A DNA stretch of 41,174 nucleotides from an uncultured Collinsella sp. (GCA_902470905.1 CABRIC010000012.1:1-41174); one strand, 5' to 3'. Positions 22,928 through 31,292 are shown, numbered from the stretch's first letter. The notes: generated from the letters alone by a model not told the origin. Translations and numbers: made by a program.

Positions 22928-23428
22928 ATGAATAGTGCGGTTACGCTGGTCGACTTCGATCGGTTGCTCAATGGACTCGACCATATCTATTCGGAGTTCT
23001 CGCGCGCCTGCGGCCTTTCGGACTGCGCCTACTGGATGCTCGTCGACACGAGTGCAGCGGGCGGAAGCGTTGCCGTGAGTCGGCTGACGAGTGAATGGTT
23101 CTACAGCAAACAGACCATCAATTCGGCGATTAAAACGCTTAGGGCGCGAGGGCTTGCGACGTTGGAGTTTGCCGAGGGCAGTCGTAAAAACAAGGTTGTA
23201 CGACTGACCGAAGAAGGCGTGCGGTTTGCCAAGCGCTACGCGTTGCCGGCGCAAAAAGCCGAGCAACAGGCATTCGAGGCGCTCGAGCCGTGGGAACAGT
23301 GCGAGATCATGCGCTTGGTCGGTAAGTTCTCCCATGTTCTTAACGAAGAGTGCGAGGCATTTAAACGGCAAGTGGCCGCCGAGAACGAGACTGACGATAA
23401 GGGCGAGGGGGACGCATGCGACTCTTAA
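22928..23428 (+). CDS. MarR-family transcriptional regulator
   Basis: 166 residues. The MarR winged helix is visible: helix-turn-helix SRLTSEWFYSKQTINSAIKTLRARGLATL, followed by the wing EFAEGSRKNKVVRLTEEG. The ends form the helical dimerisation region. The gene overlaps the first ABC half-transporter by 13 bases, so regulator and exporter are made from one transcript, a common arrangement for drug or metabolite exporters. Direct repeats at the promoter suggest autorepression released by an exported ligand. Confidence 0.9.
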   Translation: MNSAVTLVDFDRLLNGLDHIYSEFSRACGLSDCAYWMLVDTSAAGGSVAVSRLTSEWFYSKQTINSAIKTLRARGLATLEFAEGSRKNKVVRLTEEGVRFAKRYALPAQKAEQQAFEALEPWEQCEIMRLVGKFSHVLNEECEAFKRQVAAENETDDKGEGDACDS

Positions 23429-25152
23429 TGAGGTTTATGAGGCCGTACCGCGGTCTGATTGCGGTGACGCTGTTTGCGGTGCTGATAGATAACGTCGGTA
23501 CGCTGTTGGTTCCCACGATGCTGGCGAACATGGTCAACACCGGTATTACCACGGGTGATGTCGACTATATATTACGCAACGGCCTGTACATGCTTATCGC
23601 GACCGGCATGGCCAGCGGCGGCACGGTGCTGGGCTGCTATCTTTCGGCGCGCCTGGCCGCCAACGTGGCCTGCGATATCCGCAATGCCGTGTACGACAAG
23701 TCGCTCGAGCTGTCCGCCAGCGACTTTGAGCGCTTTGGCACGGGTTCGATGATCACGCGCTCGCTCAACGACATCAACGTGATTCAGCAAGCTGTCCTTC
23801 AGACGATTCAGCTGGTGCTGCCGGTGCCGTTCTTGGCCGTGGCAGGCATCATTTTTGCTTGGTTCATCGATCCCGCCATGGGTACGCTGCTGGGCGTGGT
23901 GGTTGCGATCGTGCTGGTGGCGGCGGTCTTTACCGTTGCCAACGCCGCGCCGATCTTTATGCGCCTGCAGAGCTTTATCGACCGCATGAACGTGGTGCTG
24001 CGCGAGAACATCGTGGGCGTGCGCGTCATCCGCGCATTTAACAAGGAGCGCCACGAGGAGCAGCGCCTGGACGAGGTGTTTAGCGATTACGCGGCCAATG
24101 CCATCAAGGTCAACCACCTGTTTGTGGGTCTCGACAGCTCCAGCTTCTTTTTGATGAATATCGCCGAGGTGGCGGTGCTGTGGGTGGGCGGCAACCGCGT
24201 GGGCGTCCACGCCATGCAAATCGGTAGCATCTCGGCCGTGCTGGAGTACGCGATCCTGATCCTGTTCTTTGTGATGACGGCGCAGATGGTGATTCTGACG
24301 CTCCCACGCGCCGCCGCATGCCTGAACCGTGCGCAGCAGGTGTTGGAGATTGAGCCGAGCATCGTGGACGGCAAGCGCACGCTGGACACGTGCGCGGCGG
24401 AGTCTGTTGACGGTGCCGACGCGGTGGCCGTGTTCGACCACATGTCGTTCCGTTTTGACGATGCCGACGAGGATACCCTGTGCGACCTGAGCTTTGCCTG
24501 TCGCCGTAGCCAGACCACGGCGATTGTAGGCTCGACGGGTTCGGGCAAGTCGACGGTGGCCAAGCTCTTGCTTCGCTTCCACGATGCCACGAAGGGCGCC
24601 ATTCGCCTGAATGGCATCGATCTGCGCGACCTTTCGCAAGACGACATCCGCGGGCGTATCGCCTATGTGCCGCAGAAGGCATGGCTGTTCTCGGGTACGG
24701 TGGCGAGCAACCTGCGCTTTGGCAACGAAGACGCGACTGAGGCTGACATGCTCCATGCGCTGGAGGTTGCCCAGAGCACCTTTGTGCTCGACCAGCCCCA
24801 GGGGCTCGATACGCCGGTGGCCCAGGGCGGCACGAACTTCTCGGGTGGTCAGCGCCAGCGCCTGGCGATTGCCCGCGCACTCATGAAGCATGCCGATCTA
24901 TATATCTTCGACGACAGTTTTTCGGCCCTGGACTTTAAGACCGATGCGGCACTGCGCCATGCGCTGCAGGACGAGACGTGCGATGCCGCGGTGCTCATCA
25001 TCGCCCAGCGCATCTCGACTATTTTGCATGCCGATCAGATCGTGGTGCTCAAAGACGGCGAGATCGTGGGCCTAGGCACGCACGACGAGCTCATGGAAAC
25101 CTGCGAGGTGTACCGCGCAATCGCGGAATCGCAGATGAAGGGAGGTGAGTAG
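23416..25152 (+). CDS. ABC exporter half-transporter, degenerate-site subunit
   Basis: 578 residues. An N-terminal type IV exporter membrane domain with about six helices (to ~residue 310) is fused to an ATPase domain. Walker A GSTGSGKST starts near residue 372 and the signature NFSGGQRQR is canonical. The Walker B catalytic Glu is Asp500 (IFDDSFSALD) and the switch His is Gln531 (IIAQRIST). These changes are the mark of the subunit contributing Walker motifs to the non-catalytic site in heterodimeric exporters such as BmrCD or TM287/288. It should pair with the next gene's product. Substrate is unknown. Confidence 0.92.
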   Translation: MRLLMRFMRPYRGLIAVTLFAVLIDNVGTLLVPTMLANMVNTGITTGDVDYILRNGLYMLIATGMASGGTVLGCYLSARLAANVACDIRNAVYDKSLELSASDFERFGTGSMITRSLNDINVIQQAVLQTIQLVLPVPFLAVAGIIFAWFIDPAMGTLLGVVVAIVLVAAVFTVANAAPIFMRLQSFIDRMNVVLRENIVGVRVIRAFNKERHEEQRLDEVFSDYAANAIKVNHLFVGLDSSSFFLMNIAEVAVLWVGGNRVGVHAMQIGSISAVLEYAILILFFVMTAQMVILTLPRAAACLNRAQQVLEIEPSIVDGKRTLDTCAAESVDGADAVAVFDHMSFRFDDADEDTLCDLSFACRRSQTTAIVGSTGSGKSTVAKLLLRFHDATKGAIRLNGIDLRDLSQDDIRGRIAYVPQKAWLFSGTVASNLRFGNEDATEADMLHALEVAQSTFVLDQPQGLDTPVAQGGTNFSGGQRQRLAIARALMKHADLYIFDDSFSALDFKTDAALRHALQDETCDAAVLIIAQRISTILHADQIVVLKDGEIVGLGTHDELMETCEVYRAIAESQMKGGE

Positions 25153-25153
25153 C

Positions 25154-27154
25154 ATGACCGAGGAGCTCAAGAAGCAGGGCATCGTCGATGGCGCTGCGGT
25201 TGTAGAGACAGTCGAGGAGACGGGCGTCGCGCCCGACCTGGACGAAGCCGCCAAGGCGGCGGAGCGCGAGGCTCGCCGCCAAGCGCTCTACGAGGAAAAC
25301 GAACGTGCCGAGGACGAGCGCGCCCGCGCCGAGGCAGAGCGTATGCGCGACGTGGACGACGAAGACGAGGACGAGACGCCTCGGGATACCTGGGCGACGG
25401 TGCGCCGCCTGTGGAGTGAGGCTGCCGGCGACCATTGGCGCTTCTATATCGTGTTCGCGAGCATTGTGTTCTATGTCATCTTTAACACCGCCGCGCCGGC
25501 ATATAGCGCCCGCGTGATCGATGAGCTGTGGGGCCACATTCAGGTGGCGTTTGCCAACGACACCACTTTCAGCATCACCTGGGAGAACTGCGGCAAGACC
25601 ATTTTCGTCTACTTTATGATCTGGACTGCCGCTGCCTCGTTCTATGCGCTCCAGAGCTTTTTGATGTCGAGCGTCGCTGAGCGTCTCAATCTGCGCCTGC
25701 GCAACCGCATCGCGCAAAAGCTCAACCGTCTGCCGCTCGCCTATTTTGACGCGCATCGTCCCGGCGAGGTCGTCAGCCGCGCGACCAACGACCTGGACAA
25801 GATGTCCGAGAGCATGCAGCGCGGATTGCTGCAGCTGCTCGTGTCGATCGGCACGGTTGTTGGTGCTGTGAGCGTGATGTTCGTGTTCAGCGTGCAGCTT
25901 ACGCTCGTCTTTCTGTTCTTTACGGCACTGTCGCTGCTGGTGACGAAGGTCGTCTCGCGCCGCACACACGATGTGACGGGCGAGCGCCAGGAGTGGGTGT
26001 CCAAGATTACGAGTGCGGTCGAGGAAGGCTATTCGGGCCGTCTGGTGATCCGCGCGTTTAACCGCGAACGCCAAAGTTCTGCCGAGGTGCACCAGGCCTC
26101 GGGCGAGCTGGCACGCGTGAGTGCCAAGGCCGACTTTATGATCAATGCCGTCGGCCCTGCGGTGCGCTTTATCGGCCGTTTGGCGCAGATCGTGATCGCG
26201 CTGGTGGGCTGCAGCATGCTGGTTGCCGGTCACATGACCGTCGGCGTGTTCCAGGCGTTCTTCCAGTTTATCTACGAGGCGTCCGAACCCATGACGCAGC
26301 TGTCGTTTACCTTCAACTCGCTGCAGAGCGCGTTGGCGAGTGCGGAGCGCGTGTTCGACCTGCTCGATGAGCCCGAGATGGAGGCCGATCCGCTGCCGGA
26401 CGAGGCCGCCAAGCTGCCGGGTCGCGTTGAGGGTCGCGTCTCCTTTGAGCACGTGCGCTTTGGTTATTCGCCCGACAAGCCGCTTATGCACGACGTGTCG
26501 TTTACCGCCGAGCCGGGCCAGAAGATTGCCGTGGTGGGAACCACGGGCGCGGGCAAGACGACGCTCATCAACCTGCTCATGCGCTTCTACGAGATTGACG
26601 GCGGGCGTATTACGCTCGACGGCGTGGATACGAGCCGCATGGACCGCGGCGAGCTACGGCAGCAGTTTGGCATGGTGCTGCAGGACGCCTGGCTGTTCGA
26701 TGGCACGATTGCCGAAAACATCGCCTACGGCTGTCCCGAGGCGACGCGTGAGGAGATCGTGGCGGCTGCGCGCGCCGCGCAGGTCGACTTCTTTGTGCGC
26801 ACCATGCCGCAGGGCTATGACACGCGCGTGGCCAACGATGCCGAAAGCATCAGCCAGGGCCAGCGTCAGCTGCTGACCATCGCACGCGTGCTGCTCAATA
26901 ACCCGGCGATTCTCATCCTGGACGAGGCGACCTCAAGCGTGGATACGCGTACCGAGCTTGCCATCGGTCGTGCCATGGACGCGCTCATGCGCGGGCGCAC
27001 GAGCTTTGTGATCGCGCACCGCCTGTCGACGATCGTGGACGCCGACCTGATCTTGGTCATGGATCACGGCAACATTATCGAGCAGGGCACGCATAAGGAG
27101 CTGCTGGCTGCCGAGGGTGCCTACGCCGACCTCTATCTGAGCCAGTTCGCATAA
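25154..27154 (+). CDS. ABC exporter half-transporter, catalytic subunit
   Basis: 666 residues from ATG 25154, which follows the previous stop by one base and has GGGAGGTGA upstream. An unusually long, highly charged N-terminal extension (~70 residues, Glu/Arg/Ala-rich, probably helical) precedes the membrane domain. Walker A GTTGAGKTT is near residue 462, Walker B ILDEATSSVD has the catalytic Glu, and the switch motif IAHRLST is intact. The signature is SISQGQRQL instead of LSGGQ. This is complementary to the degenerate partner: together they give one consensus and one degenerate ATP site. The stop codon abuts a hairpin repeat. Confidence 0.92.
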   Translation: MTEELKKQGIVDGAAVVETVEETGVAPDLDEAAKAAEREARRQALYEENERAEDERARAEAERMRDVDDEDEDETPRDTWATVRRLWSEAAGDHWRFYIVFASIVFYVIFNTAAPAYSARVIDELWGHIQVAFANDTTFSITWENCGKTIFVYFMIWTAAASFYALQSFLMSSVAERLNLRLRNRIAQKLNRLPLAYFDAHRPGEVVSRATNDLDKMSESMQRGLLQLLVSIGTVVGAVSVMFVFSVQLTLVFLFFTALSLLVTKVVSRRTHDVTGERQEWVSKITSAVEEGYSGRLVIRAFNRERQSSAEVHQASGELARVSAKADFMINAVGPAVRFIGRLAQIVIALVGCSMLVAGHMTVGVFQAFFQFIYEASEPMTQLSFTFNSLQSALASAERVFDLLDEPEMEADPLPDEAAKLPGRVEGRVSFEHVRFGYSPDKPLMHDVSFTAEPGQKIAVVGTTGAGKTTLINLLMRFYEIDGGRITLDGVDTSRMDRGELRQQFGMVLQDAWLFDGTIAENIAYGCPEATREEIVAAARAAQVDFFVRTMPQGYDTRVANDAESISQGQRQLLTIARVLLNNPAILILDEATSSVDTRTELAIGRAMDALMRGRTSFVIAHRLSTIVDADLILVMDHGNIIEQGTHKELLAAEGAYADLYLSQFA

Positions 27155-27184
27155 TGTGACAAAGGGACAGTCTCTTTGCCACAT
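27154..27184. repeat. GGGACAG-core hairpin at the exporter stop codon
   Basis: ATGTGACAAAG (27154-27164) pairs with CTTTGCCACAT (27174-27184), one mismatch, around GGACAGTCT. It starts on the last base of the TAA stop. Confidence 0.75.
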
Positions 27185-27191
27185 CACAAAT

Positions 27192-27227
27192 AAGGCGCGC
27201 CGGGGATGAATTCCCTGGCGCGCCTTT
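27192..27227. terminator. intrinsic terminator between convergent genes
   Basis: AAGGCGCGCC pairs with GGCGCGCCTT and GGGA/TCCC nests inside; a T-run follows. It serves the ABC operon and possibly cysE. Confidence 0.85.
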
Positions 27228-27264
27228 GCGTTGATGCCGATGTCGTTTTGTGCCGCTTGCGTTC

Positions 27265-27969
27265 CTAGCGTTCGTCCACGAGCTTGGCGACGAGGGCCTT
27301 GAGCTCGGCCACCTCTCGCTCGAGTTCCTTGACGCGGCGGGCATTCTCGGTGATGCCCTGGCGGTTGAGGGCGGACTGCTCGGCGGCGTCATCGGGCATG
27401 TACTCGCGATGCTGCTTGGCGTCGAAACTCTCCTCGAACACACGGCAGCCGTTGCGCTTGATGATGCGTCCCGGCACGCCCACGACGGTGCAGTTGTCGG
27501 GGACGTCCTTAACGACGACCGAGTTGCCGCCGATCTTGACGTTGTTGCCGATGCGGATGTTGCCGAGCACCTTGGCGCCCGTGCCCACCGTGACATTGTT
27601 GCCCAGGGTGGGGTGACGCTTGCCGGTCTCGTTGCCGGTGCCGCCGAGCGTGACGCCCTGGTAGAGCACACAGTTGTCGCCCACAATGGTGGTCTCGCCG
27701 ATGACGACGCCCATGGCGTGGTCGATAAAGAAGTGCTTGCCAATCTGCGCGGCAGGGTGAATCTCGACGCCGGTGATGTGGCGGGTGATTTGCGAGAGCA
27801 CGCGGGCGAGCGAGCGATGACCGTGCTCCCACAGCCAGTGCTCGGGCACGTGGTTCCACTTGGCGTGCAGGCCAGGATAGGAAAGAAAGATGACCAGACC
27901 GTTTTGCGCGGCGGGGTCCTGCGCCTGGACGGTCTTGATGTCCTCGCGAATGGTATTGATAAAGCTCAC
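27265..27969 (-). CDS. cysE: serine O-acetyltransferase
   Basis: 234 residues, starting at GTG 27969 because AGGGAGG lies ~8 bases upstream; an in-frame ATG at 28044 would add 25 residues without support. The C-terminal half has left-handed beta-helix hexapeptide repeats (IGKHFFIDHAMGVVIGETTIVGDNC...), with the catalytic-type His in IDHAMG and the GTGNETGKRHPTLGNN loop. It transfers acetyl from acetyl-CoA to serine, the committed step to cysteine. The short form lacking the long N-terminal helical domain is common in Gram-positives. The last ~40 residues form a leucine-heptad coiled coil, an extra oligomerisation element. cysK is not in the window. Confidence 0.93.
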   Translation of the reverse strand: MSFINTIREDIKTVQAQDPAAQNGLVIFLSYPGLHAKWNHVPEHWLWEHGHRSLARVLSQITRHITGVEIHPAAQIGKHFFIDHAMGVVIGETTIVGDNCVLYQGVTLGGTGNETGKRHPTLGNNVTVGTGAKVLGNIRIGNNVKIGGNSVVVKDVPDNCTVVGVPGRIIKRNGCRVFEESFDAKQHREYMPDDAAEQSALNRQGITENARRVKELEREVAELKALVAKLVDER

Positions 27970-28010
27970 CGGCCGCCCTCCCTTAGCGCCATGGCAATGC
28001 GATTCAATAA

Positions 28011-28027
28011 AGTATAGCGATTCGCTA
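28011..28027 (-). promoter_or_regulatory. cysE -10 box with overlapping palindrome
   Basis: On the minus strand TATACT (28016-28011) sits beside the perfect palindrome TAGCGA-T-TCGCTA (28015-28027), about 45 bases upstream of the GTG start. No convincing -35 is seen. The palindrome is a candidate operator. Confidence 0.4.
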
Positions 28028-28192
28028 GGGATTAAAAAGGACAATCTTGGCGGCTTTGCGCTACAAGTGTCAGTTATGCAAACTTGCTGGTAATGGAGTC
28101 ATGCTTTTGTGGGGTTGCGCACGAGGGGGCACCGCAACCGTATACTGGTCAACTTGGACGTATCCGCGCCCACAACTGAGAGGTTTTACTTC

Positions 28193-28831
28193 ATGGGTTT
28201 CATCAATTTTATTGCCGAGCTGCTTAAGGACCCGCGCACCGCGATCGCCAGCTGGATCGCCGCCGGCCCGCTTATGGCCTACGGCTGCGTGTTCCTGATC
28301 ATCTTTATCGAGACGGGCGTGGTGTTCTTCCCGTTCCTTCCCGGTGATTCGCTGCTGTTCGCCTCGGGTTTCTTTGCCCACAACGGCGGCTTTAACATCG
28401 TGGCGCTTCTGGCCACCGCATGGGCCGCTGCCATTTTGGGCGATCAGTGCAACTTTATGATCGGTCACTTCTTTGGCCGCAAGATCATCGCTTCGGGCAA
28501 GGTCAAGGCCATGACGCCCGAGCGCATCAAAAAGTCCGAGGACTTCTTGGACAAGTGGGGTCACCTGGCCATCTTCCTGGGTCGCTTCTTCCCGTTTATC
28601 CGCACCTTTGTGCCCTTTATCGCTGGCATGGGCGGCATGCACTGGCGCAACTTTGTCGTCTTTAACGTGCTGGGCGGCATTACCTGGTCGACGGTCTTTA
28701 CGCTGCTGGGCTACTTCTTTGGCGGCATTCCCTTTGTGCAAGAGCACTTTGAGCTGCTGATTATCGGCATCGTTGCCGTGTCGATCATCCCGACCGTGGT
28801 CGGTCTGGTTAAGGCCAAGCTGGGTAAATAG
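28193..28831 (+). CDS. DedA-family membrane protein
   Basis: 212 residues from ATG 28193 with GAGAGG upstream. The DedA/VTT (SNARE-associated) motifs are clear: FIETGVVFFPFLPGDSLLFASG, the GDQCNFMIGHFFGRK segment, and GRFFPFIRTFVPFIAGMG. Several membrane and re-entrant helices are predicted. Bacterial DedA proteins are implicated in lipid flipping (for example undecaprenyl-phosphate or phosphatidylethanolamine recycling) and envelope homeostasis; which lipid is used here is not known. Likely monocistronic with a strong terminator. Confidence 0.92.
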   Translation: MGFINFIAELLKDPRTAIASWIAAGPLMAYGCVFLIIFIETGVVFFPFLPGDSLLFASGFFAHNGGFNIVALLATAWAAAILGDQCNFMIGHFFGRKIIASGKVKAMTPERIKKSEDFLDKWGHLAIFLGRFFPFIRTFVPFIAGMGGMHWRNFVVFNVLGGITWSTVFTLLGYFFGGIPFVQEHFELLIIGIVAVSIIPTVVGLVKAKLGK

Positions 28832-28870
28832 AACGCCTAGCTCGAGCCAGCGCGCAGACCGTACAGTTGA

Positions 28871-28903
28871 GGCCCGTCACCGCTTACGGTGGCGGGCCTT
28901 TTT
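28871..28903 (+). terminator. intrinsic terminator of the DedA gene
   Basis: GGCCCGTCACCG pairs with CGGTGGCGGGCC (one mismatch) around CTTA and is followed by TTTTT. Confidence 0.9.
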
Positions 28904-28922
28904 GCTTCGGTCAAATGAAAAT

Positions 28923-28939
28923 ACTTTACTTAGTTAAAG
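28923..28939. promoter_or_regulatory. operator-like site upstream of ilvE, shared with the amino-acid importer
   Basis: ACTTTACTTAGTTAAAG matches 15 of 17 bases of ACTTTACTTAACTAAAG at 3684-3700. Both lie upstream of amino-acid genes. Confidence 0.6.
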
Positions 28940-28969
28940 AAAAGCGTTTTATCAGACGCGTGCGGGGAG

Positions 28970-28975
28970 TACAAT
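28970..28975 (+). promoter_or_regulatory. -10 box upstream of ilvE
   Basis: TACAAT at 28970-28975. The -35 position (28947-28952, TTTTAT) is poor, so activation by a factor at the upstream site is possible. Transcription would begin near 28982, leaving an mRNA leader of about 145 bases before ilvE. Confidence 0.45.
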
Positions 28976-28982
28976 CTCGTGC

Positions 28983-29132
28983 ATGCGAATCGACGTGCCA
29001 TCGGCTTTGATGCTGCTCGCGTGTCCCGTCCGGCTCTACGCTCCGGGCGTGCGACGTTGCGACGCGGTCGGCCTCGGTCCTTGCGTGCGGGTTCGCGAGT
29101 ATGCAACTGTGTATGTAAGGAGCGACATATGA
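28983..29132 (+). CDS. possible upstream ORF / leader peptide of ilvE
   Basis: A 49-residue frame runs from ATG 28983 to a TGA that overlaps the ilvE start as ATGA. It has no ribosome binding site, but the predicted transcription start falls within a base or two of the ATG, so leaderless translation is conceivable. The peptide is rich in Val, Leu and Ala (MRIDVPSALMLLACPVRL at the start). It could couple translation to ilvE or act as a leader. It may equally be a chance frame. Confidence 0.25.
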   Translation: MRIDVPSALMLLACPVRLYAPGVRRCDAVGLGPCVRVREYATVYVRSDI

Positions 29133-30181
29133 CTGTCGAGAAGAAGGATATCGATTGGGGTAGCCTCGGCTTTGGCTACATGAAGACCGATTACAGCTAC
29201 GAGGCTCATTGGAAGGATGGCGAGTGGGACGAGGGCGGCCTGACCACCGACCACACCCTGCATGTCTCCGAGTGCGGCGGTATCTTCCATTACTGCCAGG
29301 AGGTCTTTGAGGGCCTGAAGGCCTACACCGCCGAGGACGGCAGCATCGTCTGCTTCCGTCCCGACATGAACGCTGAGCGTATGTATAACTCTGCCCAGCG
29401 CCTCGAGATGCCCCCGTTTCCCAAGGACAAGTTCGTTGAGGCCGTCAAGCAGGTCGTTTCTGCCAACGCCGCCTGGGTTCCGCCCTTCGGTTCCGGCGCG
29501 ACCCTGTACGTGCGTCCGTTTATGATCGGCTCCGGTGACGTGATCGGCGTGGCTCCCGCTCCTGAGTACACGTTCCGCATTCTCGTGACCCCGGTCGGTC
29601 CGTACTTTAAGGGCGGCCTCAAGCCCGTCAAGCTGCGCGTTTCCGAGTATGACCGTGCTGCACCGCACGGCACCGGCAACATCAAGGCCGGCCTGAACTA
29701 CGCCATGTCCCTTAAGCCCACGATGGAGGCCCATCGCGAGGGCTATGCCGAGAACCTGTATCTCGACTCCGAGTCCCGCACCTATGTCGAGGAGACCGGT
29801 GGCGCCAACGTCCTGTTCGTGAAAGAGGATGGCACGCTCGTCGTTCCGCAGTCGCACACCGACTCCATCCTGCCCTCTATCACCCGTCGTTCGCTCGTTC
29901 AGGTTGCTCAGGACCTGGGCATGACCGTTGACCAGCGCCCCGTCGAGTGGGCCGAGGTCAAGGCCGGCACCTTTGTGGAGTGCGGCCTGTGCGGCACCGC
30001 TGCCGTCATCTCTCCGGTTGGCGAAATCGACAACAAGGTTTACGGCGTCGACGAGACCGTGACCTTCCCGGCTGGATACACCGAGATCGGCCCTGTGATG
30101 AAGAAGCTTCGCGAGACCCTGACTGGTATCCAGTCTGGTGCTGTCGAGGACAAGCACAACTGGGTTTACACCGTCGCGTAA
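29129..30181 (+). CDS. ilvE: branched-chain amino-acid aminotransferase
   Basis: 350 residues from ATG 29129 with AAGGAG 6 bases upstream. Fold-type IV PLP enzyme of the long BCAT type (LGFGYMKTDY at the N-terminus, QEVFEGLKAY, LYVRPFMIGSG). The PLP-binding lysine is in GTGNIKAGLNYA and the later ETGGANVLFV and ECGLCGTAAVISPV motifs complete the active site. It catalyses the last step of Leu, Ile and Val synthesis and the first of their breakdown, using glutamate/2-oxoglutarate. It stands alone; an operator-like site shared with the amino-acid importer suggests amino-acid-dependent regulation. Confidence 0.95.
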   Translation: MTVEKKDIDWGSLGFGYMKTDYSYEAHWKDGEWDEGGLTTDHTLHVSECGGIFHYCQEVFEGLKAYTAEDGSIVCFRPDMNAERMYNSAQRLEMPPFPKDKFVEAVKQVVSANAAWVPPFGSGATLYVRPFMIGSGDVIGVAPAPEYTFRILVTPVGPYFKGGLKPVKLRVSEYDRAAPHGTGNIKAGLNYAMSLKPTMEAHREGYAENLYLDSESRTYVEETGGANVLFVKEDGTLVVPQSHTDSILPSITRRSLVQVAQDLGMTVDQRPVEWAEVKAGTFVECGLCGTAAVISPVGEIDNKVYGVDETVTFPAGYTEIGPVMKKLRETLTGIQSGAVEDKHNWVYTVA

Positions 30182-30197
30182 TTTGTCTTACCTATCC

Positions 30198-30322
30198 GGG
30201 CAGAGAACAAGTTCCCTCCCGGCGCGTCCTCGGACATGCAAGAAGCCCTCGCTGCGCACTTCGTGCGGCGAGGGCTTCTTGCGTCCTGCGGAGTGCGCCG
30301 GGAGGGAACTTGTTCTCTGCCC
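30198..30322. repeat. long nested hairpin after ilvE
   Basis: Perfect 28-base outer arms (30198-30225 and 30295-30322) enclose a perfect 15-bp inner stem (30238-30252 with 30268-30282), which itself contains GCGCAC/GTGCG. It lies 17 bases after the ilvE stop and probably ends its transcript. It has the same architecture as copy A at 3489-3629. Confidence 0.9.
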
Positions 30323-30374
30323 TGCGGGTTCGGCGATGTCACAACGGGCAATGATTAATCTGAATAAAGATGGT

Positions 30375-30401
30375 GCGCGGCCTTTTAGGCTGCGCTTTTG
30401 C
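30375..30401 (+). terminator. terminator-like hairpin
   Basis: GCGCGGCCT (30375-30383) pairs with AGGCTGCGC (30387-30395) using one G-T pair and is followed by TTTTG. No gene obviously needs it; it may be a second terminator of ilvE. Confidence 0.55.
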
Positions 30402-30660
30402 TTTGCTTCGCGCCATGTGGGGGCGGTGGCGACGTGCATTTTTGCGAGTATTCTGCAGTCGAAGGTCCCTGCATACCGATCTCGGGCAAAAAATCGGGAG
30501 TTCTCGATGTTTTCTACGAATGATGGGCGGGGTTATGGGCTGGCAGCGTTTGATTTGCAGGGATATTCGCGGTCTTTGGCATTTATCGTGGCGCCCGAAG
30601 CTCTTGGTTATGTTGAATACTCCTAAAAATGCACGACGCTTAGAGGGGGACCTTCGCGAA
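30402..30660. other. non-coding stretch bounded by inverted repeats
   Basis: No frame here has a convincing start and ribosome binding site. CGTGCATTTTT..GAGTATTC (30433-30453) and its 19-of-21 complement (30615-30635) enclose 161 bases of lower GC content. The AAAAATGCACG end also occurs at 22824-22834. It may be a non-autonomous element or an RNA gene. Confidence 0.5.
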
Positions 30661-30666
30661 AAAGGA

Positions 30667-30704
30667 AACCGCCCCGTCGAAGTATGCATTCGACGGGGCG
30701 GTTT
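30667..30704. terminator. intrinsic terminator of lemA (bidirectional)
   Basis: AAACCGCCCCGTCGAA (30667-30682) pairs perfectly with 30689-30704. On the minus strand it is followed by TTTCCTTTTT, 37 bases past the lemA stop. Confidence 0.85.
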
Positions 30705-30740
30705 ATGCATTTGGCCGATTAAGGATGCGCTGTCAAACTA

Positions 30741-31292
30741 CTAGAACTTGACGGTCGGGGCCTGGCGGGCTGCTTCGGCGGCCTCGAAGCCCTGGCGCTC
30801 CTTAAACTGGAAGATGCCGGCAAAGATGACAGCCGGGAACGTCTGAATGGCGTTGTTGTAGCTGAGCACGCAATCGTTGTAGCTCTGGCGTGCATAGCTA
30901 ATCTTGTTCTCGGTATCCTCGAGCGATGCCTGCAGCTGCGTAAAGTTGGTGTTTGCCTTAAGATCGGGATAGGCCTCGGCTACGGCGAAGAGCTGACGCA
31001 GCGCACCGGTCAGCACGTTGTCGGCTTCCATCTTGGCTTCGGGCGTGGTGGCCTTGACGGCGGTGTTACGCGCGCTGATCACGGCGGAGAGCGTCTCCTG
31101 CTCGTGCTTGGCGTAGCCCTTGACGGTCTCGACCAGGTTGGGGATCAGGTCGTTGCGACGCTGCAGCTGCGTATCGATGTTCTGCCAGGCGTTATCGATG
31201 CGGTTACGCTTGGTGACCATGTTGTTGTAGATGCCGGCGATGGCGCAGGCAATCACAATGACAACAACGATGCCGATGATGACGGGAAGCAT
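30741..31292 (-). CDS. lemA: LemA-family protein
   Basis: 183 residues from ATG 31292 with GGAG 6 bases upstream. One N-terminal membrane helix (LPVIIGIVVVIVIACAIAGIY) is followed by the LemA helical domain: YNNMVTKRNRIDNAWQNIDTQLQRRNDLIPNLVETVKGY, with the LDR-type 'RRNDLIPNL' motif, and ARQSYNDCVLSYNNAIQTFP near the end. The N-terminus is expected outside and the helical bundle inside or at the membrane. The molecular function of LemA proteins is not well defined. It is divergent from a TetR-type regulator. Confidence 0.93.
   Translation of the reverse strand: MLPVIIGIVVVIVIACAIAGIYNNMVTKRNRIDNAWQNIDTQLQRRNDLIPNLVETVKGYAKHEQETLSAVISARNTAVKATTPEAKMEADNVLTGALRQLFAVAEAYPDLKANTNFTQLQASLEDTENKISYARQSYNDCVLSYNNAIQTFPAVIFAGIFQFKERQGFEAAEAARQAPTVKF

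Noticed and set aside
30351..30626. Possible ~90-residue protein between ilvE and lemA
   Set aside because: No ribosome binding site, atypical codon use for this genome, overlap with a terminator-like hairpin and inverted repeats; competing frames are equally open.
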